A program made the position numbers and the translations under genes. A stretch of 64,000 nucleotides of DNA from Gloeopeniophorella convolvens (lineage: Eukaryota; Basidiomycota; Agaricomycetes; Russulales): the NCBI GenBank assembly GCA_022496205.1, contig WTXD01000013.1, forward strand, positions 310,001 to 374,000. Reading direction: 5' to 3'. Each line of letters begins with the position of its first letter. Position 1 is the stretch's first letter. Positions 21,668 to 34,094 of the stretch are shown one piece after another. The notes beneath the pieces were generated by a model. That model made no database searches, was not told the origin of the DNA, and saw nothing but the letters and a program-made list of their open reading frames with translations.

Positions 21668-23299
21668 CTACTGGTGCCGATGAATTTCGGACCAAATACG
21701 TTCAATACGATCCCGGTGGTCCAACTCGTTGTTGCAATCATAGTCAAAGTGTCTATCCCATTCAAAAGTGCCGCCTCCCGCTATCACATCCGTTGCAATG
21801 GCTCCTGGCATCCCAGCCAACAGATCGCAGTTGACGAGCTTGAGTAGCTTGAGCGGGCTTCCGCAATCTCTCCTCCTTCCTAACATTGTCGAAATTCGTG
21901 ACCGGAGATTCAGCGGGGGGTGTCCCGGAAAGTCGGTCAAGTGAACTGAGTGGAGAGTAACAGATTGTAAGCGGGAGCACAGCAGTGACGGTAGCGATGA
22001 CCCGAATGAGCCGCTCCCCTTGAAGGCATCTGAGACTCGTGTGGTTGACAACAACCTGGAGATATCAAAAGTTGACCCACGACCACATAGGTATAGGACC
22101 TCCAGGTCATTCATAGAGTTGAAGAGAGGTCGCAGCAGCTGTCCCCACACTTCGTTGTCGTAATCTGCAGTGAAGGCTTTGACGTCGGATAGGTCAAGGA
22201 AAGTACCAAGGTGTTCAATACATGTTTCCATCGATGTGACGGCAGAATGGAGAGATTCCCAGCGCAGAGTCAAGTGAAGCCCACGGCCTTTCGATTCCAC
22301 GAGGCTGATATCCAGGGCGCGTGAAACGGTGTGACCTAGATCCAGTTGCTGCTCTTCTGGCGATACATCCTCGTCGTGAACATCCGTGGTCCTGATCAGA
22401 ATATCGCGTATGGCCCGCGTGCGACCAGATGCACTGTATGAGCCATAGAGTAGTTGTAGTCCTTCAGAAAGGCTTGCTTCTGACCTTTCGGGCACCGCGA
22501 AGCAGTCTACTTTCACCTCCACGTCGCCGGATGGTATCATGTAATGCCCGAAGAGCGCGGCGACGCTAGAGAATGCATCGCATACCTTCAGAGCCTCCAA
22601 GGCTTGTGGAAGCTCATGACGTTGACGCTCTTCCTGACCAGGTGCTTGCATTTCGAGGGGAAGAACGTGGAGCAACTCGATGTACTTGAGCGCCGGCATA
22701 TCATTGAAAGTTCGGATGAGTTCTGCAGCATTTGGCCAGATGGGAACGGGGTCGTTGAATGAATGAGACAAACACAGGGTGGTAAGTCGATGTGTGACCT
22801 GCGGTAATGGAGAGCACCAGCGAGCATCGGAGCTGCTCAATTGAGGGAAAGATAATCGAAGATAGCGCAGGGATGGTGCTGAGCTCCGCCCAAGCTTCGT
22901 GATGTCTTCCTTTGTCAGATGATATGCATTGGGATGGAGGTCCAACACTTCGATTCGTTGAATGTGTCGTAGAATCGATCCCACTGCTGCAGCATCTACC
23001 TGTCGATCAGCAGATGGCGAAACTACGCGGATGGGGAGGTCTCGAGAGAGCTTAAGGGCTCTTTGAGCACAAGCGTCCTTGGCAAGCGGTATCTGGGTCC
23101 AGAGCGACGGAAAATTAAGTGCGATGCGCCGCCAGTGTTTGCAAACTTGCGTTACAGCTGCCCACCCCGGGAAGGGGTCAACGGCAGGTAGGTGCGAGAA
23201 GATTGCCAGCAGTGTTTCGACGGGAAGCCGAGCTACTGGGACGGATTCGGGGGGAGATGCGGGAGCAGGTCCCGGAGCGGCAGTGAATTTCCTGGACAT
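21668..23299 (-). CDS. Intronless F-box protein
   Basis: An uninterrupted frame of 543 codons runs from the ATG at 23299; the frame extends upstream only through non-ATG codons. Residues about 20-65 carry the F-box: VARLPVETLLAIFSHLP, then a short insert and WAAVTQVCKHWRRIALNFPS with the LWTQI ending that is typical of agaricomycete F-box proteins. The remainder shows spaced Leu-rich strands (for example YLRLSFPQL, LEVLYLCGRGS, LKLLKLVNCDLL) consistent with degenerate leucine-rich repeats used to bind substrate. It likely serves as a substrate receptor of an SCF E3 ligase; the substrate is unknown. It is divergent from U2SURP, with about 460 bp between the starts. Confidence 0.85.
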   Translation of the reverse strand: MSRKFTAAPGPAPASPPESVPVARLPVETLLAIFSHLPAVDPFPGWAAVTQVCKHWRRIALNFPSLWTQIPLAKDACAQRALKLSRDLPIRVVSPSADRQVDAAAVGSILRHIQRIEVLDLHPNAYHLTKEDITKLGRSSAPSLRYLRLSFPQLSSSDARWCSPLPQVTHRLTTLCLSHSFNDPVPIWPNAAELIRTFNDMPALKYIELLHVLPLEMQAPGQEERQRHELPQALEALKVCDAFSSVAALFGHYMIPSGDVEVKVDCFAVPERSEASLSEGLQLLYGSYSASGRTRAIRDILIRTTDVHDEDVSPEEQQLDLGHTVSRALDISLVESKGRGLHLTLRWESLHSAVTSMETCIEHLGTFLDLSDVKAFTADYDNEVWGQLLRPLFNSMNDLEVLYLCGRGSTFDISRLLSTTRVSDAFKGSGSFGSSLPSLLCSRLQSVTLHSVHLTDFPGHPPLNLRSRISTMLGRRRDCGSPLKLLKLVNCDLLAGMPGAIATDVIAGGGTFEWDRHFDYDCNNELDHRDRIERIWSEIHRHQ

Positions 23300-23755
23300 G
23301 CAACGGACGAGTCCGGTGTTGCACAAGACTGCGAAGTCAGTGCAAGAGGGACTTCAGGGAGGCGGGGTGATGGAGATGAATTTTCTAGCAGGTTGATAGG
23401 GTGGTAGGAAAAGGTGGTAACTTGGGACAACATGCGAGGGTAAGTTGATTATATCCGAAAATTGTGGCGTTGAACTTTGGACACTTGAAGACGAAGGTGT
23501 GGCCAAGTGAGGACCGGACGGTGGCAAGCCACATTTCTTGAACGAGTCCCGTCGCGTCCACAACCCCGGATCAGGCCCACGTGGCAGACGACTGGCACAA
23601 GAGTCACGTGATTGCCACGTGGCTCGACGCCGTGGCGCCGGTGACACTCAGAATAGGTGTCTCACAGGCCACCGTTGGGCTCGTGGCCATTGACCCTGGT
23701 CAGCGGGGCTACGAACAAAGCTGCGATCCTCTTGATACACTCGACAGCCAACACC

Positions 23756-26545
23756 ATGGATAAAACCAAGTCTAGGCTTGCCGCTTTCTTTGACAATGAC
23801 GAAGACGACTCTTCGTTTCCAGTGCGACGGATAGAACTTCTCTTTCTCTCCCTTCCCACTCACCCTTCCTTCCTGCGATAGCAAAAAACCGTCGACGACC
23901 AGAAGCTCTCTCAATATGCACAAGGGACAGTCAAAAAGTCGAGGAGAGAAAAAGAGACAGAGGCGGCCGAAGCGAAGAGAAAAGAAGAGGAAGAAAAGGC
24001 TGCGAAGGCATATGCTGACTTCGTTAGCGAGTTTGACGCCGACGAGAGCGCGCCTTCAAGGCGGGGAGGCAGGGGCGGTGGCTTTGTGCGCTCATCAAGA
24101 GACTCTGGAGCTACATATGCACCATCCGCGCCATCTCGGTCGGAGGGACCGTCTCGCCCTATGCGTGCGTTCGAAGCGTCGAGGGTAAGCCAACTATACA
24201 ACGGGTTTTCCTTATCTCAATGGGTCATAGTCACCATCTCCCCCTTCTGTACCGAGGCCCAAGGGGAGGCGTGCCATGGACGCGTTCCTGGAAGAGATCA
24301 AGAGGTGCGTCTGGACTACTTTAGCCCGCCGTCATGCCATTGCTGACTATATTTGTATCAAGGGATCAAGCAGACCGAGAAGCTCGGTTCTCTAGGAACT
24401 GTAGGCTTGCAACTCAAACTCGTGTTTCTCTTCTAACGCAATGTCACAAGCCCATGCACGCTCCGCCACTGCTATGGCAGGTTCGTATTGCTTGTCTGCG
24501 CAAGCCGAGAAGGCCTGACCGTCATTCCAGCTTACGAAGGTCAGAGTGGAAGTAAGGACCGCGGCGACCCAGAGGTGATTCTCTCGTCACTGAAATGCCT
24601 GAGTGCTAGCTGACGCCCACAAGACTTCCAACATTTTCGTCGCAAACCTACCGCCACACGTCACGGAACAGGGTCTGGGCAATTTCTTCGCACGCATGGG
24701 TCCAGTTGGTTCGGTGCGCACACCTTCTGCTACGCCACTTTCTTGACTCATAATAATAAGGTCAAAATTATGTGGCCACGTGGAGACGCTCCCCATGGCC
24801 CCGGAGCAGACATGACGGCCGCTCGGCGGCAGAAGAACTCTGGCCTAAGCGGATTCGTCTCGTTTATGAAGCGGAAAGACGCGGAAGCTGCTTTGAAGGA
24901 ATTTGACGGGTTTGACTGGGGAGGCTCGGTCCTTCGGGTGGGATGGAGCAAGGCCGTCCCAGTTGCGGCGAAGCCCATGTATGGTCCGTGCATACAGTCC
25001 GTGGCTGTTGACTCTGGACTGACATTGGCATGGGAAATCTCCAGTCGCCCAAAAATCTCGCTCTCCAAGTCCTGTTCGGGAACGGCGCCCCTCTCGTTCC
25101 CGCTCTCCAGATCGTGATCGCAGACGTGACAGACGTTCGCGAAGTCGCTCGTTCTCACCTCGCCGTGAACCTCGGTATTCACGCTCGCCAAAACGGTCAT
25201 ATGGTCGATATGACAGGCGCAGCCCTTCACCACGAGGTCGCCACTCACCTCGAGCACAGTTGGCAGATGAGGACGATGAAGTCACGGAGACCTTTGTAAG
25301 GACGGTTGCTACTGAAGTCAAAGGTCATGGCGAGAAATATGAAGACAGTTTGCGAGAAATGGAGAAAGAGAACCCAAGGTATTCGTTTTTGACAGACCAC
25401 ACTGTACGTGCATCGGTGTCATCTCAGAAGGCTATTTCTGACGTTTTGATTGGTAGCATCGAAAGCACAAGCTTTATCGGTCATTGGTGGCGAGGGAAGG
25501 GAGTATCGAGCCTGAGTTTGAGGATGAGGTAGGGCTTTGTATTTCCCACACGTTCACCTGTTTCTGACCTGACATTCACTCCGAAGGGTTACAATAGTGT
25601 CTTCTCCACAGATTCCGCGGAGGAGTCGGAAAGAGAGCGCACGCGCAAGACGAGACTCGGCAAATTGGCCCGAAAGCGCTTCGAAGCCATGCTTCGATCG
25701 TTGAGCGGTTCCCGTGGGGAACTCGCACGGTGCATGGCATTCAGCCTAGAGCATGCAGAGGCTGCAAACGAGGTACTCTCAGAATGTACTCTGCTCAGTA
25801 TCATAGCTAACGCGGGATGAAGGTTTCCGATATCATCATCGCCTCCTTGGTGGTCGACGGCACGCCCGTGCCCCGCAAGCTTGCCCGCCTCCACCTCATT
25901 TGTGACATCTTGCATAACTCTGCTGCGCCACTACCCATGGCCTGGAAGTTCCGACAAGAGTTCCAAAGCAGACTGGGTCTTGTATTCGACCATTTTTCGA
26001 CCATTTACCACTCGTTCCCGGGTCGCATCACCGCAGAGACGTTCAAGAACCAGATCACGACCGTCATCGATATATGGGAGGACTGGATCGTCTTTCCACC
26101 GGAGTTCACCTTACACCTCAGGCGGAGAATCGAAGGTCAAGTGCAAGAGGAGGCACCAAAGATCGAGGAGGTCCCAGTGGTGGTCGAAGAACGGCCCCCG
26201 ACCCCCGTGTCGCGCTTCAAGACCTCGTCCTTCAGGCCTGCCGAGGAGCTGCAGGAGAACCCCAAAGGAGCAACTTCGCAGGACGATGATGGCGAGGCTC
26301 CAATGGACGAAGAGAGCGATGTGGACGGCAAGCCCATGGACGACGTTGACGGCGAGCCCATGGACGATGTTGACGGCGCTCCTATGGACGACATCGACGG
26401 TGCACCAATGGGTGACGACGATATTGACGGCGCTCCCCTGGACGAAGATATCGACGGTGCTCCGCTGGACGAGGATGTTGATGGCGCACCCATGGACGAT
26501 GTCGACGGGGAGCCCATGGATGAGCCCGTCCGTCTCGTGCTGTGA
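23756..26545 (+). CDS. U2SURP: U2 snRNP-associated SURP-domain splicing factor (SR140/U2SURP)
   Basis: Twelve exons close in frame (23756-23821, 23882-24184, 24231-24304, 24363-24400, 24451-24480, 24531-24574, 24624-24713, 24761-24983, 25045-25403, 25457-25528, 25587-25772, 25823-26545), giving 735 aa. Domain order is diagnostic. A charged coil (QGTVKKSRREKE, KAYADFVSEF) comes first. Next, AAYEGQSGSKDRGDPE leads into an RRM at about 186-275, with RNP2 IFVANL and RNP1 SGFVSF. An Arg/Ser-rich segment follows, then a SURP module ending HRKHKLYRSLVARE, a CID-like helical domain (MAFSLEHAEAANEVSDIII, LVFDHFSTIYHSFPGRI), and a C-terminal series of acidic repeats. It acts in the nucleus with the U2 snRNP in pre-mRNA splicing. 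The human homolog is longer. Intron-rich structure is typical. Identity is considered firm. Confidence 0.93.
26321..26526 (+). repeat. Coding acidic tandem repeat DxDGxPMD in U2SURP
   Basis: About nine imperfect units of 8-9 codons, core D-[VI]-D-G-x-P-[ML]-D, make up the last quarter of the terminal exon. Units vary at the DNA level, so the repeat is under protein-level constraint or is old. DxDGxP-type repeats are remembered from animal U2SURP; this was not checked here. Confidence 0.8.
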
Positions 26546-26713
26546 CTACAAGCCCTTTTTCATCTTGATATGAATGCAATGGATTTTCCGATACTAAACA
26601 GTAGTGATGATCGTGACTATGCTGCGAGTAAGATGACTGTGCCTCAGCCACCACCATCCGTCCAGATCCCTAAGATACCATGGAAGTAAATGCCGAAATA
26701 TGCAGAACGCTGC

Positions 26714-29700
26714 TTAATGGCCACGCTTCTGGCGAGCGGGGCCCTTCGCGGTTTTCAGGATGGCCTCCTTCGCGGCCTCCAACGCCGACTCTGAACCCGT
26801 GATGACGATGGTGTTGTTGTCGCGCCCAACGAGGATGTCGGCGCCAGTCATGCCGTGGAGACGCGCGATGTTGGAGCCCTTGGAGCCAACGATGCGCGGG
26901 AAGCTTGAGCGGTCGGGCAGCGTGAGGAAGCCGACGTGCGTGGCTGCCTGCGCCTTTTCGATCGCCTGCGCGATGGTGGCCTTCGCCTTGTCGAGACCCT
27001 CCTGGTCGCGGCCCTTGAGCGACCAGGTCGAGTCGCCCTCCTCGGCGTCAGCGTAGTTCGCGATGATCTCCCATTGCACCTCAACCTCCGCGTCTTCGGT
27101 GTCGTCGATGCGCGCCGCCGGTGCAGACGAGTCAACCGGGCGTGTGGGTGTGGCAGACTTCGTGGGGTGCGCAGAAGGCTCCGCCTGCACGCCGTAGGAG
27201 CGTAGGGTACGGAAGATCGTGCCCTGCTGCGTCACAGCGTCGTGGTACTTGAGCGGGACGGTGATGGTATCCGTGACATTCTCGGGCGACGCGGTCTTGA
27301 CTTGTGCCTATCACAGGGTAAGTTTTCCACAATCTGGCGAGACTAGCTCGTGTCCACTGACCTTGAGCTGCTCGATGGCCTGCTCAACCGCAGCCTTCGA
27401 CCCAATCACCTTCACAAGCGCCTCCGGCGGGACATCGGCAAGCTCTTCGGCGTTCTCCGGCTCGCCTGCCGACTTGTACGAGTTGGACCCGGGGTACTGC
27501 ACCTGCACGTTGTGCTGCGTCTGGAACGCAAGCAGATTGCGACCGCCACGACCGATGAGAGCGCTGTGAGCAGGTGCAGGGATCTGAACGCCGAGAACGA
27601 TGCGGTCACGGAGCTCCGCGACGACTTTCTCAAGCTCAGCCTTAAGCTTCTTGACGAGCCCCGGTTCGCCACGCAGGCGGACCTCGTCCTTCGGCTCTTC
27701 TCCAGGTCGCGGGCTGCGGATCCGATCAACATGCGCAGAGGGAGAACGAAAGGCAAGAAGCGCGTACAATCGAACAAGACCGGCTTGCACCTTCGGGTCC
27801 GCAGGCCCATCACAACGCGTGATGAGGTTGCGCAACCCTTGGCCACCGCCACCAATGAGGGTCCTGTGGAATTTGCCCTCGATCGTCAAGACCTCCGTGA
27901 CCTCTTCGCCGACTTGATCGGCAATCGCCTGGATAGCCGTCTTCGCTGCTGCAATAGCCTTTTTGCTGCCGCGGCAGGTGACAGTGGCCTGGTTCCCGTC
28001 CTCAGACTTGTCAAGATCAATAACGGCACCCGTGTCGTCCTTGATCTCGTTGATCGTGGCACCACCCTTGCCCAGGATGCGCGGGATGGCGCGAGAGGGG
28101 ACGGTAAACTGCACGACATTGTTCGATTCCTTTTCGAAGTCGACCGCCTCAAGAAGCTCGGCCTTAGCGCCAGCGACACCCTTCCTCCCGCCCTTGATGA
28201 ACACTTCGTCTGCCTTGAGATGTTCGCGCGTGCGACCCTCCTGCCCCTCGGGAGACTCGCGGGGGAAGGTGATCTTGACACTGTACTTCTCTTCAAGCCG
28301 GATGACGTACTTCCCGCTCTGGCCAATGAGACCGGAATGGTACTGAGCAGGAATTTTCAGAGTTTCAGTGGTTTCGTCTGCCTGTTAGCGGGTACGTTAG
28401 CTGACAAGCACTTCGATGGGCAGGAACCAGCAAGTACCAGGCGCTCCACCTGGGACAGGATGCGGCGCTTGGCATCCTCGACGTTCTCCTTGCGACCAGT
28501 GACCTACACAGCCAGTGATTAGCAACGCGATGTCAAATATAACAGCACACGACGACACCCACCGTAACTTTGGACTTTTGAGATGTGCCCTTCTTCCTCT
28601 TGCTTGCATCCCTGCCGTCATCGCCTTCGTCAGAGAAGTCAATCTTAACACCAAGCGTGTCGCGGAGTTTGTTGACGCTAGCACCCTGCGAGCCAACAAT
28701 GCGCCCAACAAAGTCTCGGTCAATCTCGAATTCGACCGACTTTCGAAAAGATACAGTCAGCTCATGCTTGTGAGACCTGAGAGAGAGGGCTCACATAGCT
28801 GGAAAGGATTAGATCATTCTTCGCATCCTCAACGATCTTCAAGATGTCCCTGATCGCGCGGTCGACTTCAGCGCTTGCGCCGCGGACAAGGATGATATCT
28901 TCCGTAGACGGGTCATTCGCTTCGGCGCCAACCTTGATGCTCAATGCCTTGTCCTCGCCGATGATCCTATGCAAAGTTGGGACATTGCGATGCGTGGCAT
29001 GGGCAGAACTTACGCATTGAGGGTGGTGCCACCCTGTCCAATGACGGCATCGTGCCACTTCTTCTCAACCGAAACAGACAGACTCTTGACATCCGCAGCA
29101 TCCTTAGCAAACTTGAGAATTTCCTTCTCAACTTCCTCAACATTCTTCGTCTTCTCAACAGGAGAAGGTGAGGCGGTAGGAGAGGTCGGGTCGTAAACCA
29201 GTAAGACGGAGGATTGCTCCTCAGATTCCGGAGGGAAGAACAGCAACACGTTGTGCGAATCGTGGAATTGCTTGATCCTGCAATGACGGCACGTGGGTCA
29301 GCCGGTGCGGCGAGGGAACTTATGATGACTCGCACTTCTTAGCGTGCTTGCCCTGGATGGTCTTATGCACAAGCCACTCGACTTGAACGTCCTTGGTGGC
29401 ACCAATGAGCTTGCCCATCAGCTCGGACACCTGACGGACGGCGGCATCCACAAGGGCCTTCTCGCCGATGAGATCCACGTTCAGCACGGTTGCCTTGGAC
29501 TGAGTACTGCCCTCGGGCGTGAAAACAGACACGCCAGGGTGCGCAGCCGCAAGCGTGCGTGCATAACCGGTGCGGTTAATGTACGTCAGGAGCTGGCGAG
29601 AGAGAGCAATCGGGCCGGGAAGCGGGAACTCGTGGATGTACTGCGAGTTGGCCTTGGACATGACTGCCGTGACACCGTTACCAAGATCTTCCGGCTTGCC

Positions 29701-31002
29701 CCAGATGACAACCTCTTCGCTCGGGTCCTCAGGCGATGGAACTGTGACGGCGCACTTGCTGGCAGCTAGAATCTCATTGACCGCATTGCCAACGAGCAGC
29801 CTGTGCTGGCGCTTGGGTAACTGGATCTTTACCGAGGTAAGAGAGGCAGTGATGGCATCAACGGTGCTCTTGATCGCTTCCACAACGCGAAGAACGGCCT
29901 CGCGGTCACCCGAGACGGTCACTTCACGATCAGCGCTGCTCAGTGAAAGCTGGACATTGTCATCCTCGGCCGCCGAAACGAAGACCTGGCGGCGAGCCTT
30001 CACGAAGGGAACAACCTGGGGTGGGATGTCGCGGACACGCTGAACCGCACGGGAGCGCTTCGAAGCGATGATCTGCTTGATGAGGTCCTGTGCCTCGTAC
30101 GCCAGCGGCTGCGGACCGGTGACCGTAATGGGGATGGTAGGCTCTTCGTCATCGTCAAGGGGGACGGGCGACGCCGCTCCAGACGCGATAGGAGAGCTGC
30201 CATTCGCGGCTCCGTTACCGTTGGGGACAGAAAGGGTATCGCGGCGCGGGATATCGATCTTAACGTTCGCCTGATCACGTATCTGTTTGAGCGTAGCACC
30301 TGCGAGCATTCAGCCCACACGTCACAAGTACAATTTACGCAAGCCTACCTTTGACGCCGATGATACTAGCAATTGTAGAAGCAGGGGCATTTACGATGAC
30401 CGAAATCTGTTCCAATTCAAGGTGAGCCAACTACGACAGATTCAGCTTCAGTACTTCGTACCACCGGGCTCAGAGCTGCAAGCAGGCTGCGCTTGCTCTT
30501 CTCAAGTTCCTTGTTGGTGTCAGCCTTCAGGTGAAACGTAGTCTGGCGAGCCTTCTGGTTGCTGGAGGCCTCAATCCTGACTTTATGGGTTGCCATGACC
30601 TGTTTCATAATTTCACCCAGAGAGGTAGGCCTGCCATCTCTGCTGGCAGCGGAGAGGTCGACGGCAGGGATCGTGAAAGACTCGGTAGCCTGAGAGACAT
30701 GCGCCGCAGCCGGCTTAATGCGCGGACCAGCAGAGGCACCCCAGGCAGACGCGGCCGGCTTAGTAGCGGCACCAGGCGAAGGGGCAAGGGACGGGAACGC
30801 CTCCTGAGAATCGGTATCGAGTGACGCGAGATTCTGGGGCTTCGGGGCCGGGGCACCCGAAGGCGTCGACGGGAAAGGATCCGGTGCACCTTCGAGCTGG
30901 TGCAGTTTCTGGGAGAAGGAAAACACGGATGAGCACGAGATGAGCTGGCAAAAGCGGGGAGTAGGTTACCGCCAGCGCAGCAGCGTCGAGCTTGGAGGCC
31001 AT
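26714..31002 (-). CDS. SCP160: Vigilin / Scp160-type multi-KH RNA-binding protein
   Basis: Ten exons (31002-30970, 30908-30465, 30406-30349, 30299-29336, 29277-29014, 28966-28795, 28739-28563, 28503-28438, 28381-27362, 27307-26714) encode 1263 aa. After a 100-residue Ala/Pro-rich start, the protein is a chain of KH domains, each with an I-x-G-x-x-G-x-x-I-like core. Clear ones include IIGVKGATLKQI, IVGSQGASVNKL, LIGQSGKYVIRL, ILGKGGATINEI, LIGGGGQGLRNL, LIGRGGRNLLAF and IVGSKGSNIARL. Some others have degenerate GxxG loops, as in yeast Scp160. Length matches the family (about 1220-1270 aa). It binds mRNA and ribosomes at the ER surface and influences translation and ploidy in yeast. It is divergent from ERO1, another ER gene. 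It is convergent with U2SURP, with only 168 bp between the stops. Long plus-strand frames opposite are shadows. Confidence 0.93.
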
Positions 31003-31968
31003 GTTGGAGGGTTATACGGGTGTCCGGAGACGGAGAAACCTTTGACGGGAGAGAAACCGGGTGGACTGGAGACTGCACGCAGACTCTGCCCAAGAAGAAA
31101 ATAAGAGGACAAGAAAGATTCGCTTCGGTTCGCGTCCTCTCGACGACCTACGTGGTGCCCCCGCCGCCGTGGGAACATCTCCTCTTTCCGGGAACACTCC
31201 CTTCCGTCTCGGCTCCTCGCTTACTCCCAACCCACCGCACACCACCCGGGCGCATGTCCTACCCTTTCGTGCACAGCGGCAAAAATCGTACGATATATTG
31301 ACAAATGGACCACGTCCCCTACGTTCCACAACGTGGACAGTTTATCGCACCGGAAAATCGCTCAAGAGTCTCACCACTGTCGTGCTTAATACCAGCGCTA
31401 GCAAGTTGATATGTCCACGAAGGGGGGCCACAACAGCTTGAAACCGGCAATCTACAAATTGCAAAATGACCCCGTACATTGATTGTGATTTAGATCCAGG
31501 TGCGCTCGAGACGCGTGGAGTAAATATGTACATATACGCCGGCGCTGGCGTCAAGGACCAGACGTGTTCCATCACCGGGCTTCGAGGCCTTCCTCACTCT
31601 CGGGGCCATTCTCAATAACGGGATGCCAGAATGAACACATCCTGCGCCGTGACTATACTACCCTGGGACGACAATGCGCTGGAGCCGGTAAGGCCTCCCA
31701 CCAAGCGCTGCTGCATGACCGCCCGAGTTTGTAAAGCCGATGACATGGTTGGTGACGCTCTTGCGCGGCGTCGGCGGCCCGACCCGCGACTTAGGATGCC
31801 GATCACGTGCCGGGAATAGCGCGTCGAGGCCGTCATTGGCGACGTGGAGGCCTGTCTCGACACTGATTTCTCACTTCTTATATACTGTACTTGCATCGCA
31901 ACCCACCCGCCGCTCGTTTCCTTTCACCCGCAATACAACCCCAGTTCCTCCTTTGCCCCCGCCTCCCA
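31003..31968. promoter_or_regulatory. Bidirectional promoter region of SCP160 and ERO1
   Basis: A 966-bp stretch lies between the two divergent ATGs. No gene is supported. Two weak candidate stress sites were seen: TACGTG at 31149-31154 (core of the yeast Hac1 site UPRE-2) and AATGGACCACG at 31304-31314 (one mismatch to mammalian ERSE-II). Either may be chance. A CT-rich leader precedes the ERO1 ATG. Confidence 0.35.
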
Positions 31969-34094
31969 ATGCGGCCTCTACTGCTCCCGCATGCTTTACT
32001 ACTCTTGATCATCGACTGGACAAGCGCGTACGCACGCGCATCGGACGTCTCTTTTCTGTCAGACACACTAGTCCGGAAAGACCAGATACAACATGTTCTT
32101 GAACATGAGCCTGTTCGAACAGCAACCTGCGAGCAAACTGTGCGTGCACTTTCCTACGACACTGCACGGAGCTAATCTAAGCGGATTCGATAGCCCACGG
32201 GCCCAATAGAAGCCACTATGTGCGACTACGAAACCATGGAGAGCGTCAACGAAGTGCTGTTCGAAAAGCTGCATGAGCTTGTGGGGACGCCATTCTTCAA
32301 GTATTTCCGGGTGCGTTCTCTGAGTCCCTGTGAGCGTTGCACAGCTGACAAAATGGGCCCTAGGTGGACCTATACAGGGAATGCCCATTCTGGGAGGAGA
32401 ATGTGTTTTGTATGAACAAGGACTGCTCGATCGTTACTGTTGATGAGGTACGCACAAACAGTCTTCTTACGAGCATATCGTAGCCGACGGCGGGCAGAGT
32501 GAGATACCTGAGAAATGGCGAGCGGGCACGCTAAGTAAGCTGGAACGCCCTGAGGATTATGTGAGCTCTGACGTCCGTCCAGCTCCACCTTGACTAACGC
32601 AGTGCAGAGAGAGTCCCTCCCAGGTTGCTACTACCGCGACTCGGATTTCTGTTTCTTGGATGACATGGCAGGTGCGCTCGACAGTCTGCTATGCTAACAG
32701 AGGTCTGATGATTGGTCAGAGGGAGATTATGTCGACCTTTCACTAAATCCTGAGCGATTCACCGGGTATGAGGGTATCTCTGCTCGCCGCGTCTGGAGGG
32801 CGATATACGAAGAGAATTGCTTCGGCGAGTCTGAGAGCTCGCTGAGTGAGATGTCGAAGCCGGGAGTAGTGCTCCCAGACACCATGGCCGAGGTGTTGTA
32901 TATGGATGGCGACGTACCCGGCGAGCAATGCCTTGAGAAGAAAGTTTACTACAAAATCATCTCTGGTGAGTTCAAAACCCCAGCGATAGCTTTTCCATTT
33001 GCGGTTTTAAATTTGATGCAGGGCTCCACGCATCTATCTCAACGCATATATGCCATGAACACTTGGATAAAACCACTGGTGAATGGGTGCGCGTTCTTCG
33101 CTCGGCCTCGGCGTCCCTACTTACTCTTTGGTAGGGCAACGACTTGCAATGCTATGTGACTAGGATCGCATCGCATCCTGAACGCCTCCAGTATATATAC
33201 TTCAACACTGTGTTGCTTCTTCGTGCGGTAGCGCGCTTGGGGCCGTACTTGTCAGCGTATGACTACTGTGCTTCGGGGACGCACGAAGAAGATGCAACCA
33301 CCTATGATCTATTAGGGAAAGTCATCGAGATCTCAACTGTGGCCGGAAAGTTCGACGAGACATCTCTGTTTAAGGGTGAAAACGCGAATGTGGGTTAAAC
33401 GATGTAGCTCTGGTGGTCATGCTAATTGACATGTTGTAGACTCTCAAGGAGGAGTTCAAGCAGCACTTCCGGAACGTAACGCGTATCATGGACTGTGTTG
33501 GTTGCGACAAGTGCAGGCTTTGGGGGAAAATCCAGACGACGGGTCTCGCAACAGCTCTGAAGGTTCTATTTGAGCTTGATGAGAAGAATCTAGAGTATGA
33601 AACAATTTACTCGCACCTAAATTCTCACATGCTGATCTCTGCAAAAGTCCACACGCAAACGCTAATTTGTTGCAGCGCTCGGAAGTGGTGGCCTTGATCA
33701 ACACTCTTCATAGATTCTCAGAGAGCTTGCATGCAGTAGCCGATTTTAGAAGGCTCTGGCGCGAAGCGAACGAGGAGGAATCCGCGAAGCTTGTTCGTGA
33801 GGCTGAGAACGCAGTGAATACACCTGTAAGGAGCCACATCTGTCCCGCCCTCACCTTGTGCTCATACTTCTGCAGCTACCGCGGCCGTCACCGTCTGTCG
33901 GTGCGGACCTCCCGCCAGCAGCTAACTTCGTCGAGGCGATCCGTCGCCGGCTGGCCCCTTGGCTGCAAGCATGCAAAGATGGCACTATTGGATGCGCAGG
34001 GTTGGTGAAAGAAGCCGTTCGTCGCCTTACGGCAATCCTGGCATCATTGTTCAATCCGTCTGGGAAAGAGCATGGACCAAGAGCAGAGTTATAG
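31969..34094 (+). CDS. ERO1: ER oxidoreductin 1, thiol oxidase
   Basis: Eleven exons (31969-32139, 32194-32310, 32364-32447, 32498-32560, 32608-32671, 32720-32965, 33022-33086, 33135-33389, 33440-33594, 33648-33825, 33876-34094) give 538 aa. A signal peptide ([15 protein letters not shown]) is followed by CDYETM and the [16 protein letters not shown] block. The shuttle pair CMNKDC and the FAD-proximal active site [12 protein letters not shown] are both intact, and [12 protein letters not shown] near the end completes the Ero1 signature. The enzyme oxidises protein disulfide isomerase in the ER lumen, passing electrons to FAD and oxygen. The splice 33594/33648 is placed to restore [17 protein letters not shown]; the more obvious downstream acceptor would shift the frame. 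The basic C-terminal tail is predicted to aid membrane association, as in yeast Ero1. Identity is firm. Confidence 0.94.

Noticed and set aside
27350..28522. 390-codon plus-strand frame opposite SCP160
   Set aside because: It lies entirely antisense to well-supported KH-domain exons and arises from their GC-biased third positions. It has no family resemblance of its own.
31149..31314. Unfolded-protein-response elements in the ERO1 promoter as confident regulatory sites
   Set aside because: A six-base match and a one-mismatch eleven-base match in nearly 1 kb are weak. They are kept only as candidates in the promoter entry.
33595..33660. Apparent frameshift in ERO1 between the CxxCxxC exon and the ALINTLHRF exon
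   Set aside because: The break appears only if the acceptor TTGCAG at 33675 is used. The earlier acceptor CAAAAG (ending 33647) restores the frame and the family sequence LLQRSEVV, so the gene is intact.
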